This document shows, piece after piece, positions 43,418 to 53,200 of a DNA stretch of 64,000 nt. Where the stretch lies: assembly GCA_947494565.1 (NCBI GenBank), contig CANLVG010000006.1, positions 186,001-250,000 on the forward strand, read 5' to 3'. The notes beneath the pieces were generated by a model. It had not been told where the DNA came from. It saw only the letters and a list, made by a program, of their open reading frames with translations, and ran no database searches. A program made the position numbers and the translations under genes. Each line of letters opens with the position of its first letter. Positions within the stretch are counted from its first letter, which is position 1. Origin of the DNA: an uncultured Flavobacteriaceae bacterium. GTDB taxonomy: Bacteria; Bacteroidota; Bacteroidia; Flavobacteriales; Flavobacteriaceae.

Positions 43418-44800
43418 ATGACCGACCAAGAAATCATACAATCGATAGCGGAAGGACAGGAGAGACCTGGGTATCTGGATGAAATTTGGCATGAGCTTAA
43501 GTTCAATCCCAAAACGATAGTGATTTTGGATGATGATCCCACCGGTACCCAAACGGTTCACGACATACCTGTTATTACACAATGGACAGAGGAAGTCATC
43601 GAAAAGGAGATTCTTAATAGTCCTGTTTTCTTCATCTTAACGAATTCGAGGAGTCTTCTGCCCGGTGAAGCGGACAATCTGGGAAGATTGATCGGACGTC
43701 GATTGCAAAAAGCAGCCGCTAAGTACAATAAGAACCTGGTAGTCATTAGTCGTAGCGATTCCACACTACGCGGACACTATCCTAACGAGGTGAATGCCCT
43801 AGCTTCTGGACTTGGGTGGAATAATGCCAAACACCTATTGGTTCCGGCTTTTTTTGAGGGTGGGAGATATACCTATAAAGATGTTCATTATGTCAAGGAA
43901 GGAGATGCATTCATACCGGCAGCTGAAACACCCTTTGCCAAGGACAATACCTTTGGGTATGCTTCTTCCGACTTAAAGGCTTGGATTGCGGAAAAAACGA
44001 AAGGGGAGGTAAAGGATACGGAGGTCAAAAGTTTGAGCCTTGATGTTCTTAGAAACCGACCTACTCAGGCCATACAAGATATTTTAAATGGTGATACCAA
44101 TCACTATATCGCAAATGCAACGGCCTCTTGTGATATGGATGCGATAGCTTTGGCCGGACTTCGGTCAACGGCCCGAATTATTTATAGAACAGGGGCATCT
44201 TTTGTAAATGCGATAGCTGGAATCCAAATAAGACCACTTCTTGAAAAAGATACTATTTTCACAGAAAATAGATCAAACGGCGGGTTGATTGTGGTCGGTT
44301 CGTACGTTCCTAAGACCACCCGGCAATTAGAGTATTTGAAAAAGCATTCAAAGGCCTCATTTATCAAATTTGATGTTGCTAAAATGATAAGGAAAGGTTC
44401 CATGGAAAAGGAACTAACGCGGATCGGCATCGAAATAGACCATTCAATTCAGCAACAGAGTAATGTCGTCTTGTATACCGCGAGGGAGGTCATCAAAGGA
44501 GATACGAAGGAAGAAAGCCTTAAAATCGTCAATCAAGTATCCCAAAACCTGATTGCTATTATCAAAAGCCTAAAAAATAAGCCTAAATACATATTGACCA
44601 AAGGTGGTATAACATCAAGTGATATTGCCGTAAAGGCATTAGGGGTGAAACGTGCACTGGTGCTTGGTCAGGCCATTAAAGGAGTGCCTGTTTGGCGCTT
44701 GGACGAAAACGCCAAGTTTACGGAATTGCCTTATATTGTTTTTCCGGGCAATGTTGGCGAAGACAATACCCTCTTTACGATAATTCAAAAGTTGACATGA
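43418..44800 (+). CDS. Four-carbon acid sugar kinase family protein (DUF1537/OtnK-like)
   Basis: A 460-aa kinase of the DUF1537 family. The N-terminal domain carries ILDDDPTGTQTVHDIPV and the SRSDSTLRGHYPNEV motif; the C-terminal nucleotide domain has LTKGGITSSDIAVKAL and FPGNVGEDNTL. Characterised members phosphorylate threonate, erythronate or 3-oxo-tetronates. The usual partner (PdxA2-type dehydrogenase or a 3-oxo-tetronate enzyme) is missing; an IMDH-type dehydrogenase stands in its place two genes upstream. The stop overlaps the MFS start by 4 bp (ATGA). Confidence 0.9.
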   Translation: MTDQEIIQSIAEGQERPGYLDEIWHELKFNPKTIVILDDDPTGTQTVHDIPVITQWTEEVIEKEILNSPVFFILTNSRSLLPGEADNLGRLIGRRLQKAAAKYNKNLVVISRSDSTLRGHYPNEVNALASGLGWNNAKHLLVPAFFEGGRYTYKDVHYVKEGDAFIPAAETPFAKDNTFGYASSDLKAWIAEKTKGEVKDTEVKSLSLDVLRNRPTQAIQDILNGDTNHYIANATASCDMDAIALAGLRSTARIIYRTGASFVNAIAGIQIRPLLEKDTIFTENRSNGGLIVVGSYVPKTTRQLEYLKKHSKASFIKFDVAKMIRKGSMEKELTRIGIEIDHSIQQQSNVVLYTAREVIKGDTKEESLKIVNQVSQNLIAIIKSLKNKPKYILTKGGITSSDIAVKALGVKRALVLGQAIKGVPVWRLDENAKFTELPYIVFPGNVGEDNTLFTIIQKLT

Positions 44801-46062
44801 GTACAAAAAAGTATTTTCCCAAGAGGTATTTTATGGTTTTAGGTACCTTTTTGTTGGCCTTGCTACTCTATATTGACCGTGTCTGCATTTCGGTAGCTAA
44901 AGAACCTATTTCAGAGACCCTTCATTTGAATGATAAACAAATGGGGTGGGTGCTGGCCGCTTTTTCATTGGGTTATGCTCTTTTTCAAACCCCTGCCGGA
45001 ATGTTGTCGGACAAATCGGGACCTCGCAAGGTGCTTTCGGTTATTGTGACCGTTTGGTCAGCATTTACCGCCTTGACAGGGGCGGCTTGGAATTTTATTT
45101 CGCTCTTGGTGGTACGGTTTTTATTTGGCGCAGGAGAGGCTGGTGCCTTTCCAGGTATGTCAAGGGCAATATACAGTTGGATTCCCCTTAACGAAAGAGG
45201 TCTGGTCACCGGAGTGAATTTCTCAGGTTCCCGGTTAGGTGCTGCTTTTGCTCTACCATTTGTGGCATGGATGATAGGTGATTTCGGATGGCGGCCAACG
45301 TTTATGATTCTGGGTGGTATCGGTGTCGTATGGGCGGGTGCATGGTATGTATTTTTTCGCGATAAGCCAGAGGAACATCAGGGCATTTCGGAAGAAGAAA
45401 GAACCGTTATTCTTGTGAACAGGCAACAACAAGATGCCAGTGAAAATGGAAATAAAATTAGAATGTCTACCTTGCTACAGTCCAAGAATATGTGGCTGGC
45501 TATGGGACAGTACTTTTGTAGTAATTTCACTTTTTTCTTTGCCTTGACTTGGCTTTTTCCACACGTAAAAAGCGAATATAATTTAGATACGTTAGAAGCC
45601 GGCTTCTATACCTCGATACCCCTGATTTGCGGAGCCTTTGGTAATTGGTTTTCAGGAGCAATGATGGATAGGATATTCAAAAGTGGTCAATGGAATAGGT
45701 CGCGCATCTTTCCTGCATCACTTGGATTTCTGCTGGCCGCTGTCGGATTGGTAGGGAGTATTTACATGGATAGTGCCGTAGGAGCGATCGTTTTTTTAAG
45801 TCTCGCTATTTTTGGCGCGGATATGACCTTGCCTCCATCATGGTCTTTCTGTGTGGATATTGGTAAAGAAAATTCAGGAGCGGTGTCGGGTACGATGAAC
45901 ATGGCAGGTAATATAGGTGCTTTTTTGACCGCATTGGCCTTTCCCTATTTACAGTCTTGGACACAATCTACCACTCCGTTTTTTGTAGTGGGCGCACTAT
46001 TGAATAGTATCGCCATTCTCATGTGGTTTAATATGAAACCACAACAACCTTTTTCAACCTGA
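44797..46062 (+). CDS. MFS transporter, ACS (hexuronate/acid-sugar) type
   Basis: A 421-aa, 12-helix major facilitator with the ACS-family features: LYIDRVCISVAKEPI in helix 1, GMLSDKSGPRKVLS in loop 2-3 and FGAGEAGAFPGMSRAI in helix 4. Relatives import glucarate, galactonate or hexuronates by proton symport. The ATG at 44797 overlaps the kinase stop; an upstream start would lie deep in the kinase gene and was rejected. It presumably imports the substrate of the operon. Confidence 0.88.
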   Translation: MSTKKYFPKRYFMVLGTFLLALLLYIDRVCISVAKEPISETLHLNDKQMGWVLAAFSLGYALFQTPAGMLSDKSGPRKVLSVIVTVWSAFTALTGAAWNFISLLVVRFLFGAGEAGAFPGMSRAIYSWIPLNERGLVTGVNFSGSRLGAAFALPFVAWMIGDFGWRPTFMILGGIGVVWAGAWYVFFRDKPEEHQGISEEERTVILVNRQQQDASENGNKIRMSTLLQSKNMWLAMGQYFCSNFTFFFALTWLFPHVKSEYNLDTLEAGFYTSIPLICGAFGNWFSGAMMDRIFKSGQWNRSRIFPASLGFLLAAVGLVGSIYMDSAVGAIVFLSLAIFGADMTLPPSWSFCVDIGKENSGAVSGTMNMAGNIGAFLTALAFPYLQSWTQSTTPFFVVGALLNSIAILMWFNMKPQQPFST

Positions 46063-46066
46063 GGCT

Positions 46067-47092
46067 ATGACACAACTTAAAGGCGTTTGTATCGGGGCAG
46101 GATATTTTAGTCAGTTTCACGTCGAAGCTTGGCAACGCTTGAGAGAAGTAGAAATTGTGGCTGTTTGCGATGTGCACAAAGCAAGCGCAGAGAAATTAGC
46201 GACAGCCCATGGTATTCGAAAGGTATATGACGATGTAGAACAAATGTTCATTGCCGAACAACCTGATTTTGTGGATATTATTACGCCGCCGGAAACCCAT
46301 TTAGAACTTTGTCGTTTGGCCGTAGTGCATAACATTCATATCATTTGCCAGAAACCGCTGGCGCCCAATTTGAAAGAGGCTGAAGAAATTGCCATGCTCA
46401 TTGAAAAATCCGAAGTGAGAATGATGGTGCACGAAAACTTCCGATTCATGCCTTGGTACAGGGAAATTAAAAAGCTCCTTAATAAAAATATAGTAGGGAA
46501 CCATATACACTCCCTTAACCTAAGAATGCGCATGGGCGATGGCTGGCAAGAGGATGCCTACATGAACCGTCAACCGTATTTTCGAGAGATGAAGCAGCTG
46601 CTCATGTACGAAACCGGAGTACATTTTATTGATGTTTTCCGCTATCTGGGTGGAGAAATCACCAAAGTGTATGCCCGACTGAAGCGCTTGAACACCAATA
46701 TTAAAGGGGAGGACTTTAGTTGGGTACAATTGGATTTTGCCAACGGCGGACTAGGTTTTATTGACGCCAACCGTTACAATGAAAGTACAACTACTGATGC
46801 CAGACTGACTTTTGGCGCCGTCTTGTTGGAAGGAAATAAAGGAAGTATTCGGCTGTATGAAGATGGAAAAATTACCATACAAGTATTAGGAGAAAAAGAG
46901 CAGGCACATGAGTATGCCTTCGAGAACAGGAATTTTGCGGGCGATTGCGTATTTCATACCCAACAACATTTCGTAGAATGTCTAGTATCGAATAGTCCAT
47001 TTGAAACAGCTGTTGCGAACTACCTCAAGAACATTGAAGTACTTGAAAAAGTATACAAATCCGATAAATCAGGATTGCCTATCGATTTGTAA
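46067..47092 (+). CDS. Gfo/Idh/MocA-family oxidoreductase
   Basis: A 341-aa NAD(P)-dependent sugar oxidoreductase. The Rossmann part covers about 1-120 (GVCIGAGYFSQFHVEAWQRL, then VDIITPPETHLELCRLAV and the catalytic EKP-like CQKPLAPN), and the alpha/beta domain covers 125-330. The substrate is unknown; family members oxidise or epimerise sugars and inositols. It starts 4 bp after the MFS gene, making it the last gene of the LacI operon. Confidence 0.88.
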   Translation: MTQLKGVCIGAGYFSQFHVEAWQRLREVEIVAVCDVHKASAEKLATAHGIRKVYDDVEQMFIAEQPDFVDIITPPETHLELCRLAVVHNIHIICQKPLAPNLKEAEEIAMLIEKSEVRMMVHENFRFMPWYREIKKLLNKNIVGNHIHSLNLRMRMGDGWQEDAYMNRQPYFREMKQLLMYETGVHFIDVFRYLGGEITKVYARLKRLNTNIKGEDFSWVQLDFANGGLGFIDANRYNESTTTDARLTFGAVLLEGNKGSIRLYEDGKITIQVLGEKEQAHEYAFENRNFAGDCVFHTQQHFVECLVSNSPFETAVANYLKNIEVLEKVYKSDKSGLPIDL

Positions 47093-47463
47093 AGGATATC
47101 TGCAATATCATGGGTGGTGCATTGCGCAATTCGATCTTCCATAAATCCGGTCTTGACCATGACCCATAGTTTAATAAAAGACCACAACCCTACAGCTATT
47201 GTCTAAAGTAACTGTTAAGAAATTTAGCTACTCGCGACTAAAATTAGAATCATTACATTTAATCATCACCAGTACTACGAAACTCTGTCTTCTTTGAAGT
47301 GAACCAACGGACCATATGCTTGAAGATTCTGAGATGTGAAAGAAGTCTGGTCGTTCCTTTCTAAAAAGCGGCTTTTCATTGAAGAAGATTCTAGAAGAAG
47401 GTTTATCGGAAAGTCGTACAATAGTTAAAAAATAAATGCGAATCAATAAATACACCGATACCA
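47093..47463. other. Intergenic region before the Rieske-glutamate synthase fusion gene
   Basis: 371 bp, AT-rich, no convincing gene. A reading frame on the minus strand (47228-47464) has no recognisable features. No terminator, operator or exact -7 box was found. Confidence 0.4.
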
Positions 47464-49071
47464 ATGAAAAAACCTATTGCAATTGCAACAATAACATCAC
47501 TTGAGAATAAAAAACCGGCCCATGCATTGGTCAATGGCCTTGATTTGGTCATTGTCAAATATGACGAGGAGATTTCCGTGCTCTATGGAAGATGTCTTCA
47601 CCGAGGCGCTTTGATGGCTGACGGTCATATCGATGGCCACAATCTCATTTGTGGAGTACACGGCTGGGATTATCGCTATGATACGGGTGTTTCTGAGTAC
47701 AATAACAACGAGGTGCTCCATAAATTTACGACCGAAATCAGGGATGGAGAACTATTTGTAGATGAGGCTGAAATCGATACCTATTTAGTGAAACATGCCC
47801 AGCCCTTTAATCGAGATGAGTATTTAGGGGCATATGCCGACACCCATCCTGAAGATACGGAACCCTATACAGGTTATATCAAGGAACTCTCCAGAAACGG
47901 ACTTAAAAATATAGGACATCACGGGTTTTCAGCATCCATGGGGGTTGATAGGAATACGCTTCCGAAATGGAACGATATTCAATTTTTGCCGGCCCAGTTG
48001 GCCTCTAGACCCTTATTGGATGACGAAGCCGTGGCGACCAAGGTGCTCATCGGCCCAAGAGCAAAAAGGCCCCTTGAACTAGACATCCCATTATTTGTTA
48101 GTGACATGAGTTTTGGGGCATTGTCTAGAGAGGCAAAAATTGCCTTGTCTAAGGGAGCCGAGCTAGCGGGTACCGGTATCTGTTCAGGTGAAGGTGGAAT
48201 GTTGCCTGAAGAACAAGCAAGTAATAGCAAGTATTTTTACGAATTGGCTTCGGCCCAGTTCGGTTTTAGTTGGGATAAATTGGATAATGTACAAGCCTTC
48301 CATTTTAAGGGAGGACAGGGTGCAAAGACAGGTACCGGAGGACACTTGCCCGGAAATAAAGTGAGTAAGGAAATTGCAGAAGTACGTGGACTCAAAGAAG
48401 GGGAGACCGCAATTTCACCAGCGGCCAACCCTAATTTTCATACGCCCCAAGATTTTAAGGATTTTGGCGATAAGGTTCGTGAACGTACAGGTGGAATTCC
48501 CATCGGCTTTAAAATCGCCGCCAGTCATATAGAAAAAGACATTCAGTTTGCCCTTGACGCCGGGGTCGATTATATTATTCTCGACGGTCGAGGAGGTGGA
48601 ACGGGTTCGGCACCCACCATTTTAAGAGATCATATTAATGTACCGACTATACCGGCCTTGGCGCGTGCAAGAAAATATTTAGATAAGGTAGGCGCGACCG
48701 ATATCACTTTGGTCATTACCGGCGGTTTACGCGTAGCGGAGGACTTCTCGAAAGCGCTGATGTTGGGGGCCGATGCTATCGCCGTATCGAATTCGGCCCT
48801 ACAGGCCATTGGTTGTTTGGGTATGCGTGCCTGTGGAAGCAATAATTGTCCCGTAGGTATTGCTACTCAAAAAGAGTCCTTGCGCAGCCGATTGATTATC
48901 GAATCTTCCGCAAAGCAGCTCCATAACTTTTTTGACGCGACCAATCACTTGATACAAGTAGTGGCCCGATCGTGTGGATATGATGACATCAGTAAATTCA
49001 ATCCTGATGACTTGTCTACTTTTGATTGGGATATGCACAAATTAACTGGAATTAGTTACGCCGGAATTTAA
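47464..49071 (+). CDS. Rieske ferredoxin domain fused to a glutamate synthase-type FMN domain
   Basis: A 535-aa fusion. Residues about 5-105 form a Rieske [2Fe-2S] domain with ligands C44-x-H46 and C63-x2-H66. From about 150 on comes the central FMN/[3Fe-4S] domain of glutamate synthase: VSDMSFGALSREAKIALSKG, GEGGMLPEEQ, KGGQGAKTGTGGHLPG, DGRGGGTGSAPTIL, and the cluster C-L-G-M-R-A-C-G-S-N-N-C (C-x5-C-x4-C). No amidotransferase domain is present, so it would not use glutamine directly. The electron route from Rieske to FMN is an inference. The stop overlaps the next gene by one base. Confidence 0.88.
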   Translation: MKKPIAIATITSLENKKPAHALVNGLDLVIVKYDEEISVLYGRCLHRGALMADGHIDGHNLICGVHGWDYRYDTGVSEYNNNEVLHKFTTEIRDGELFVDEAEIDTYLVKHAQPFNRDEYLGAYADTHPEDTEPYTGYIKELSRNGLKNIGHHGFSASMGVDRNTLPKWNDIQFLPAQLASRPLLDDEAVATKVLIGPRAKRPLELDIPLFVSDMSFGALSREAKIALSKGAELAGTGICSGEGGMLPEEQASNSKYFYELASAQFGFSWDKLDNVQAFHFKGGQGAKTGTGGHLPGNKVSKEIAEVRGLKEGETAISPAANPNFHTPQDFKDFGDKVRERTGGIPIGFKIAASHIEKDIQFALDAGVDYIILDGRGGGTGSAPTILRDHINVPTIPALARARKYLDKVGATDITLVITGGLRVAEDFSKALMLGADAIAVSNSALQAIGCLGMRACGSNNCPVGIATQKESLRSRLIIESSAKQLHNFFDATNHLIQVVARSCGYDDISKFNPDDLSTFDWDMHKLTGISYAGI

Positions 49072-49817
49072 TGGGGAACATGGACAAACAAATGCACTTG
49101 GCTGCACAATATTTGGCCGCCGCTGGAATAAACTTCGTTCCGAAAAAAGAGGATGACAGTCATACCAATCTGGGGTTTTCAATACTTAAGAGAAGTTTGG
49201 AAACACATCCACTTTCCGAAAAAGGAGATACCCTTTCATTGAGTTATGCTAGCTTTAGTTTGCAATGGAGTTCGCCAAATAACACCGAATCTTTAGCATT
49301 AGATGGAGTTTCACATCAGGCTATTTTACAGTGGATTAACAATTTATCAGAACGCTTTTTAAGCGAAGCCTATTCCTATGGATTTCATTACGAGTTGCCC
49401 TATGAAATAACAGATGACCATGTATTCGAGCTCAGCGATTCAAAACGTTTGGCGGAGCTAAAACAACTACGAATTCTTGCGCAATCGGCTCTGAAAGAAA
49501 CTTTGGCATCGACTAAATTAGAATCCCCTATTCGGGTATGGCCCCACCATTTTGATAGTGGTGCATTTGTAAGACTGAATGAACAGGTATCCCTAGGTTT
49601 CGGGATGGCGATTCCGGACAGTGTCTGCAATGAATATTATTTTTATATCAGTGGATATCGAGGGCATGATCCTATTGCTCCGGACAGTTTTTTGCCTCTT
49701 TCCAAAGGGGAATGGAAGAACGATACTTTCGTCGGAGGCGTGCTTGCTGCTGAAAATGTTGCACTGTCTGATGTGGTCTCATTTTTTGAGGAGGCAATAG
49801 CGCAGTACCGTAAGTAA
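49071..49817 (+). CDS. DUF5996-like hypothetical protein
   Basis: A 248-aa soluble protein. The segment RVWPHHFDSGAFV and the later YYFYISGYRG recall the WPHHFD and YFYVYPWP signatures of DUF5996 proteins, whose function is unknown. It starts on the last base of the Rieske-GltS stop codon (TAATG), which indicates translational coupling. It may be an accessory subunit or a modifying partner of the fusion enzyme; that is purely positional inference. Confidence 0.6.
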   Translation: MGNMDKQMHLAAQYLAAAGINFVPKKEDDSHTNLGFSILKRSLETHPLSEKGDTLSLSYASFSLQWSSPNNTESLALDGVSHQAILQWINNLSERFLSEAYSYGFHYELPYEITDDHVFELSDSKRLAELKQLRILAQSALKETLASTKLESPIRVWPHHFDSGAFVRLNEQVSLGFGMAIPDSVCNEYYFYISGYRGHDPIAPDSFLPLSKGEWKNDTFVGGVLAAENVALSDVVSFFEEAIAQYRK

Positions 49818-50204
49818 GAACAACCTCTTGTAAAGGAGGGCCCCGGACTTTTAAATTCTTCTTTGCCAAATGCCCGCTCCCGTATTCAAAATTCTGATTG
49901 TTTTCTGAGATAGATTATGTTCGTGTTCAAAAGTCCGGTTTGAATTTTGCTATTTTCCTAGCATTCGGCTTATGATGACCAAACGTTTAACAATAGGGAA
50001 CTAGACATATACTGAACAAATGCGCATTTTTGGGCGTAAGGTTAAAATACGCCCATAGATAGTCAATGGCCCTTAAGTCTTCTCCAACGATTTTTGGTAA
50101 ATTTAAAGTAGTGCGAATAACTGATCATACCATGTATAGATTAGAACATCAGAACAATTTCTTACCGAATCGATTAACTAGTTTTAGTGCTTATAGAAGA
50201 CATT
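49818..50204. other. Intergenic region with a long inverted repeat
   Basis: 387 bp without a supported gene. It contains the inverted repeat at 50031-50055. An alternative GTG six codons upstream of the next gene was not used. Confidence 0.4.
50031..50055. repeat. Perfect 8-bp inverted repeat upstream of the DUF5107 gene
   Basis: TGGGCGTA (50031-50038) and TACGCCCA (50048-50055) with a 9-bp spacer. It lies about 150 bp upstream of the 50205 start. It could be a regulator site or a leader hairpin; it is not followed by a T run, so it is not a terminator. Confidence 0.45.
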
Positions 50205-53200
50205 ATGAAAAACAGCGTTCCATTTTTACTATTTGCCTTGTTCTTGAGTATTTTATCCCTAAAAGCTCAAGTAAAAGTTTATGAAGGCACCGAGATCATT
50301 CCGACCTATCAGAAAGGCGCTGATGAGGTCAGCCCGATTTTTTATACTGGGAGGGGCGTGCAGGGAGCCCAAGGAAAGGTCTACCCGTATCCCTCGCAGA
50401 CCAAATTGGGCGATTCCTTGACCGATGTGACCTATGAAATGGTTTATCTGGAAAATGAATACATACGAGTGAAAGTGCTCCCCGCTTTTGGAGGGCGGCT
50501 TTTTTCGGCTATTGATAAAACCAACGGGCACGAGCTTTTTCATACCAATAGTGTTATCAAGCCAGATTTGATCGGTACGCTTGGCGCTTGGGTTTCCGGG
50601 GGTATCGAATGGTGTTTTCCACATCATCATCGAACGAGTACACTGATGAAGAGCGATTATCGCATGGTCAACAATGAGGATGGGAGTGCCACGGTATGGA
50701 TCGGAGAAACCGAGAAAACTATGGACATGCGTGGCGTTATTGGTATGACACTCCACCCAGGCAAGTCATATATTGAAGTCGATTATCGAATTAACAATGC
50801 CAATACCCTGACCAAGACATTTCTCTTTTGGGCCAATGTGGCCATTACCTCAAATGATGATTTTAGAACCTTTTGGCCTCCAAGCCAAGAAATCGGGGTG
50901 TTTCATAATAACCGAAGTTTTATCCAATGGCCGATTTCCAATGCCACGGATGACTATGGACGTACCAGTTATCCTGAAGGGGTCGATCTGACCTGGTGGA
51001 AGAATCATCCGAATCCTGTTTCCTTTTTTATGTGGGATATCAAAGAAGGGTTTATCGGCGGATATGACTATGCACAAAAAGCAGGTACTGTTCACGTCGG
51101 AGACCCGCACGAAAACAATGCTTCCAAATTATGGCAATTCGGACCGGGCCTACAGGGGCAAAATGCACGAAGGAAACTTACCGATGATGGTAAGGCGTAT
51201 GTGGAATTAATGACCGGAACCTTTTCGAACAACCAACCTGATTACAGCTGGATTCTTCCCCATTCGGTCAAGGATGCCAAGAATTACTGGTACCCGCTTC
51301 GAGATTTGGAAGTAGTTAAAAATTCAACCATAGATGCTTCCGTGACACTACAAATGCGAAATGCGAAGACTGTTTTTTACGGATTCAATACGACATCCGT
51401 TTTTAAGAATGCGAAGGTGGTCTTGACATATGGGGAAGATGTACTCACAGAGAAAATTACGGATATCGACCCGGCGACTCCCTTTACGGATACCTTTAAA
51501 AACCGAAAACCATTAGATGAGTATCAGCTGCATGTTGCACTTTATGACGCGACGGGGAGGGAATTGGTGTCGTATCGACCCTACAAACCAAAAAAACCGG
51601 AATTGCCCGAACCACAGCAGCGGGTAAAGAGCCCTTCGGAATATGATTCCGTAGAGGATTTGTATTTGACGGGTAGGTTTGTGGAGCAGTTCAACCGCCC
51701 GGGAATGAACGCGGATGATTACTATTTGGCCGCTTTGGAAAAATCACCCAATGATTATCGCACTAATATTGCCTTAGGCCAACGTCGCTTGAACCAAATG
51801 CGCTATACGGAAGCCTTAACGTATTTACAAGCCGCCGCCGATAAACTGAATGTAAAGTACTACCAACCTAAAGAAGGTGAATTATTCTACTACAGAGGTT
51901 TGGCCCATAGGGCGCTTGGCAATGCAGAGGATGCATACAAAGATTTGGCCAGATCAACCTGGTATTATCAGTGGTACGCCGCCGGTAATTTTCAATTAGC
52001 ACAAATAGAGAGCGTAAAAGGGAATCTTGATAAAGCCCTGGAGTATAGTGCCGAAGCCTATTCCACCAATACCAGGGATGGACGCATCGTACAGTTATAT
52101 GCGACGCTTTTGAGAAAGACAGGCCATACTGAAAAGGCGAAATCGCTCCTTGAAGATCAATTGGCCTATGACCCCTTAAATTTTGCTGCCCTCTACGAGC
52201 AACAGCTGCTAAATGGAAAATCGACATTAACCGCATGGTATAAAAACATGCAAGATGTCGAAAACAATTACCTAGAAATTGCCACGAATTATATGAACGC
52301 CGGGCTTTACGAAGACGGAATCAACCTGTTATCGGACATTAGGGCCCCTAAAAATCCATTGGTACATTACTATCTTGCATGGTTTAACGGTCAATTAGGG
52401 AACACGAGCAGGGCACAGTTGTACTTGGCAGGTGCCAAAAATTGCTCCTTCGATTACAGTTTTCCCTATAGGGCCGAAACTGAGGTTGTATTGAAAAATG
52501 CCGTGGTGATGGATGATGACAACGCCAAGGCCAACTATCTTTTGGGCAATCTTCTTTATGACCATCGACCCGATGATGCCATGGCCGCTTGGCAAATGGC
52601 CGCCGAAGCCGACGCTACCATTTCCATGGTATGGAGAAACTTGGCATTCGGTCAATTTTATCATCATAAGGATCCAAAAAAGGCGATCGCAAATATGACC
52701 AAGGCCATTTCCATCAATGGGAAGAATCCGCTATGGTTCGCCGAAATCTCAAAGTATTATGATGAATCTGAAGAAGATAGCAGTGAGAACCTGAAAATAT
52801 TGCAGGAGAATATCACCGTGGTCCGTGAAGATGTGGCGGCCCCAAAAACACTGGTGCAGCTGTTAAACCTTGAAGGGCATTATGATGAAGCCATCCGATT
52901 TTTAGGGGAACACCACTTCCGAACTTGGGAAGGCGGTCGTGAAACCTATTGGCATTATGTGGATGCCCATACGTTGAAGGCAAAACAGTTGATCCAACAA
53001 AAAGAATTTACAAAGGCCATTACACATTTAGAACGAGCCTTGGAATACCCCGAAAACCTGGAAGTGGGTAAACCCACACATGATGAGAAAAATGCCATGA
53101 TCTATTATCAGATGGGCGAGGCCTATACGGCTCTCGGGAATTCGAAAAAGGCAAAAGAAAGCTATCAGAAAAGTGCCGAAGCCGAGAACGGGCGTGGAAT

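Noticed and set aside
44692-44796. Upstream start for the first MFS gene
   Set aside because: It would overlap the kinase gene by 109 bp; the ATGA overlap at 44797 is typical.
47228-47464. 78-codon minus-strand frame upstream of the Rieske-GltS gene
   Set aside because: Low-complexity sequence with no recognisable domain; it lies in a promoter region.
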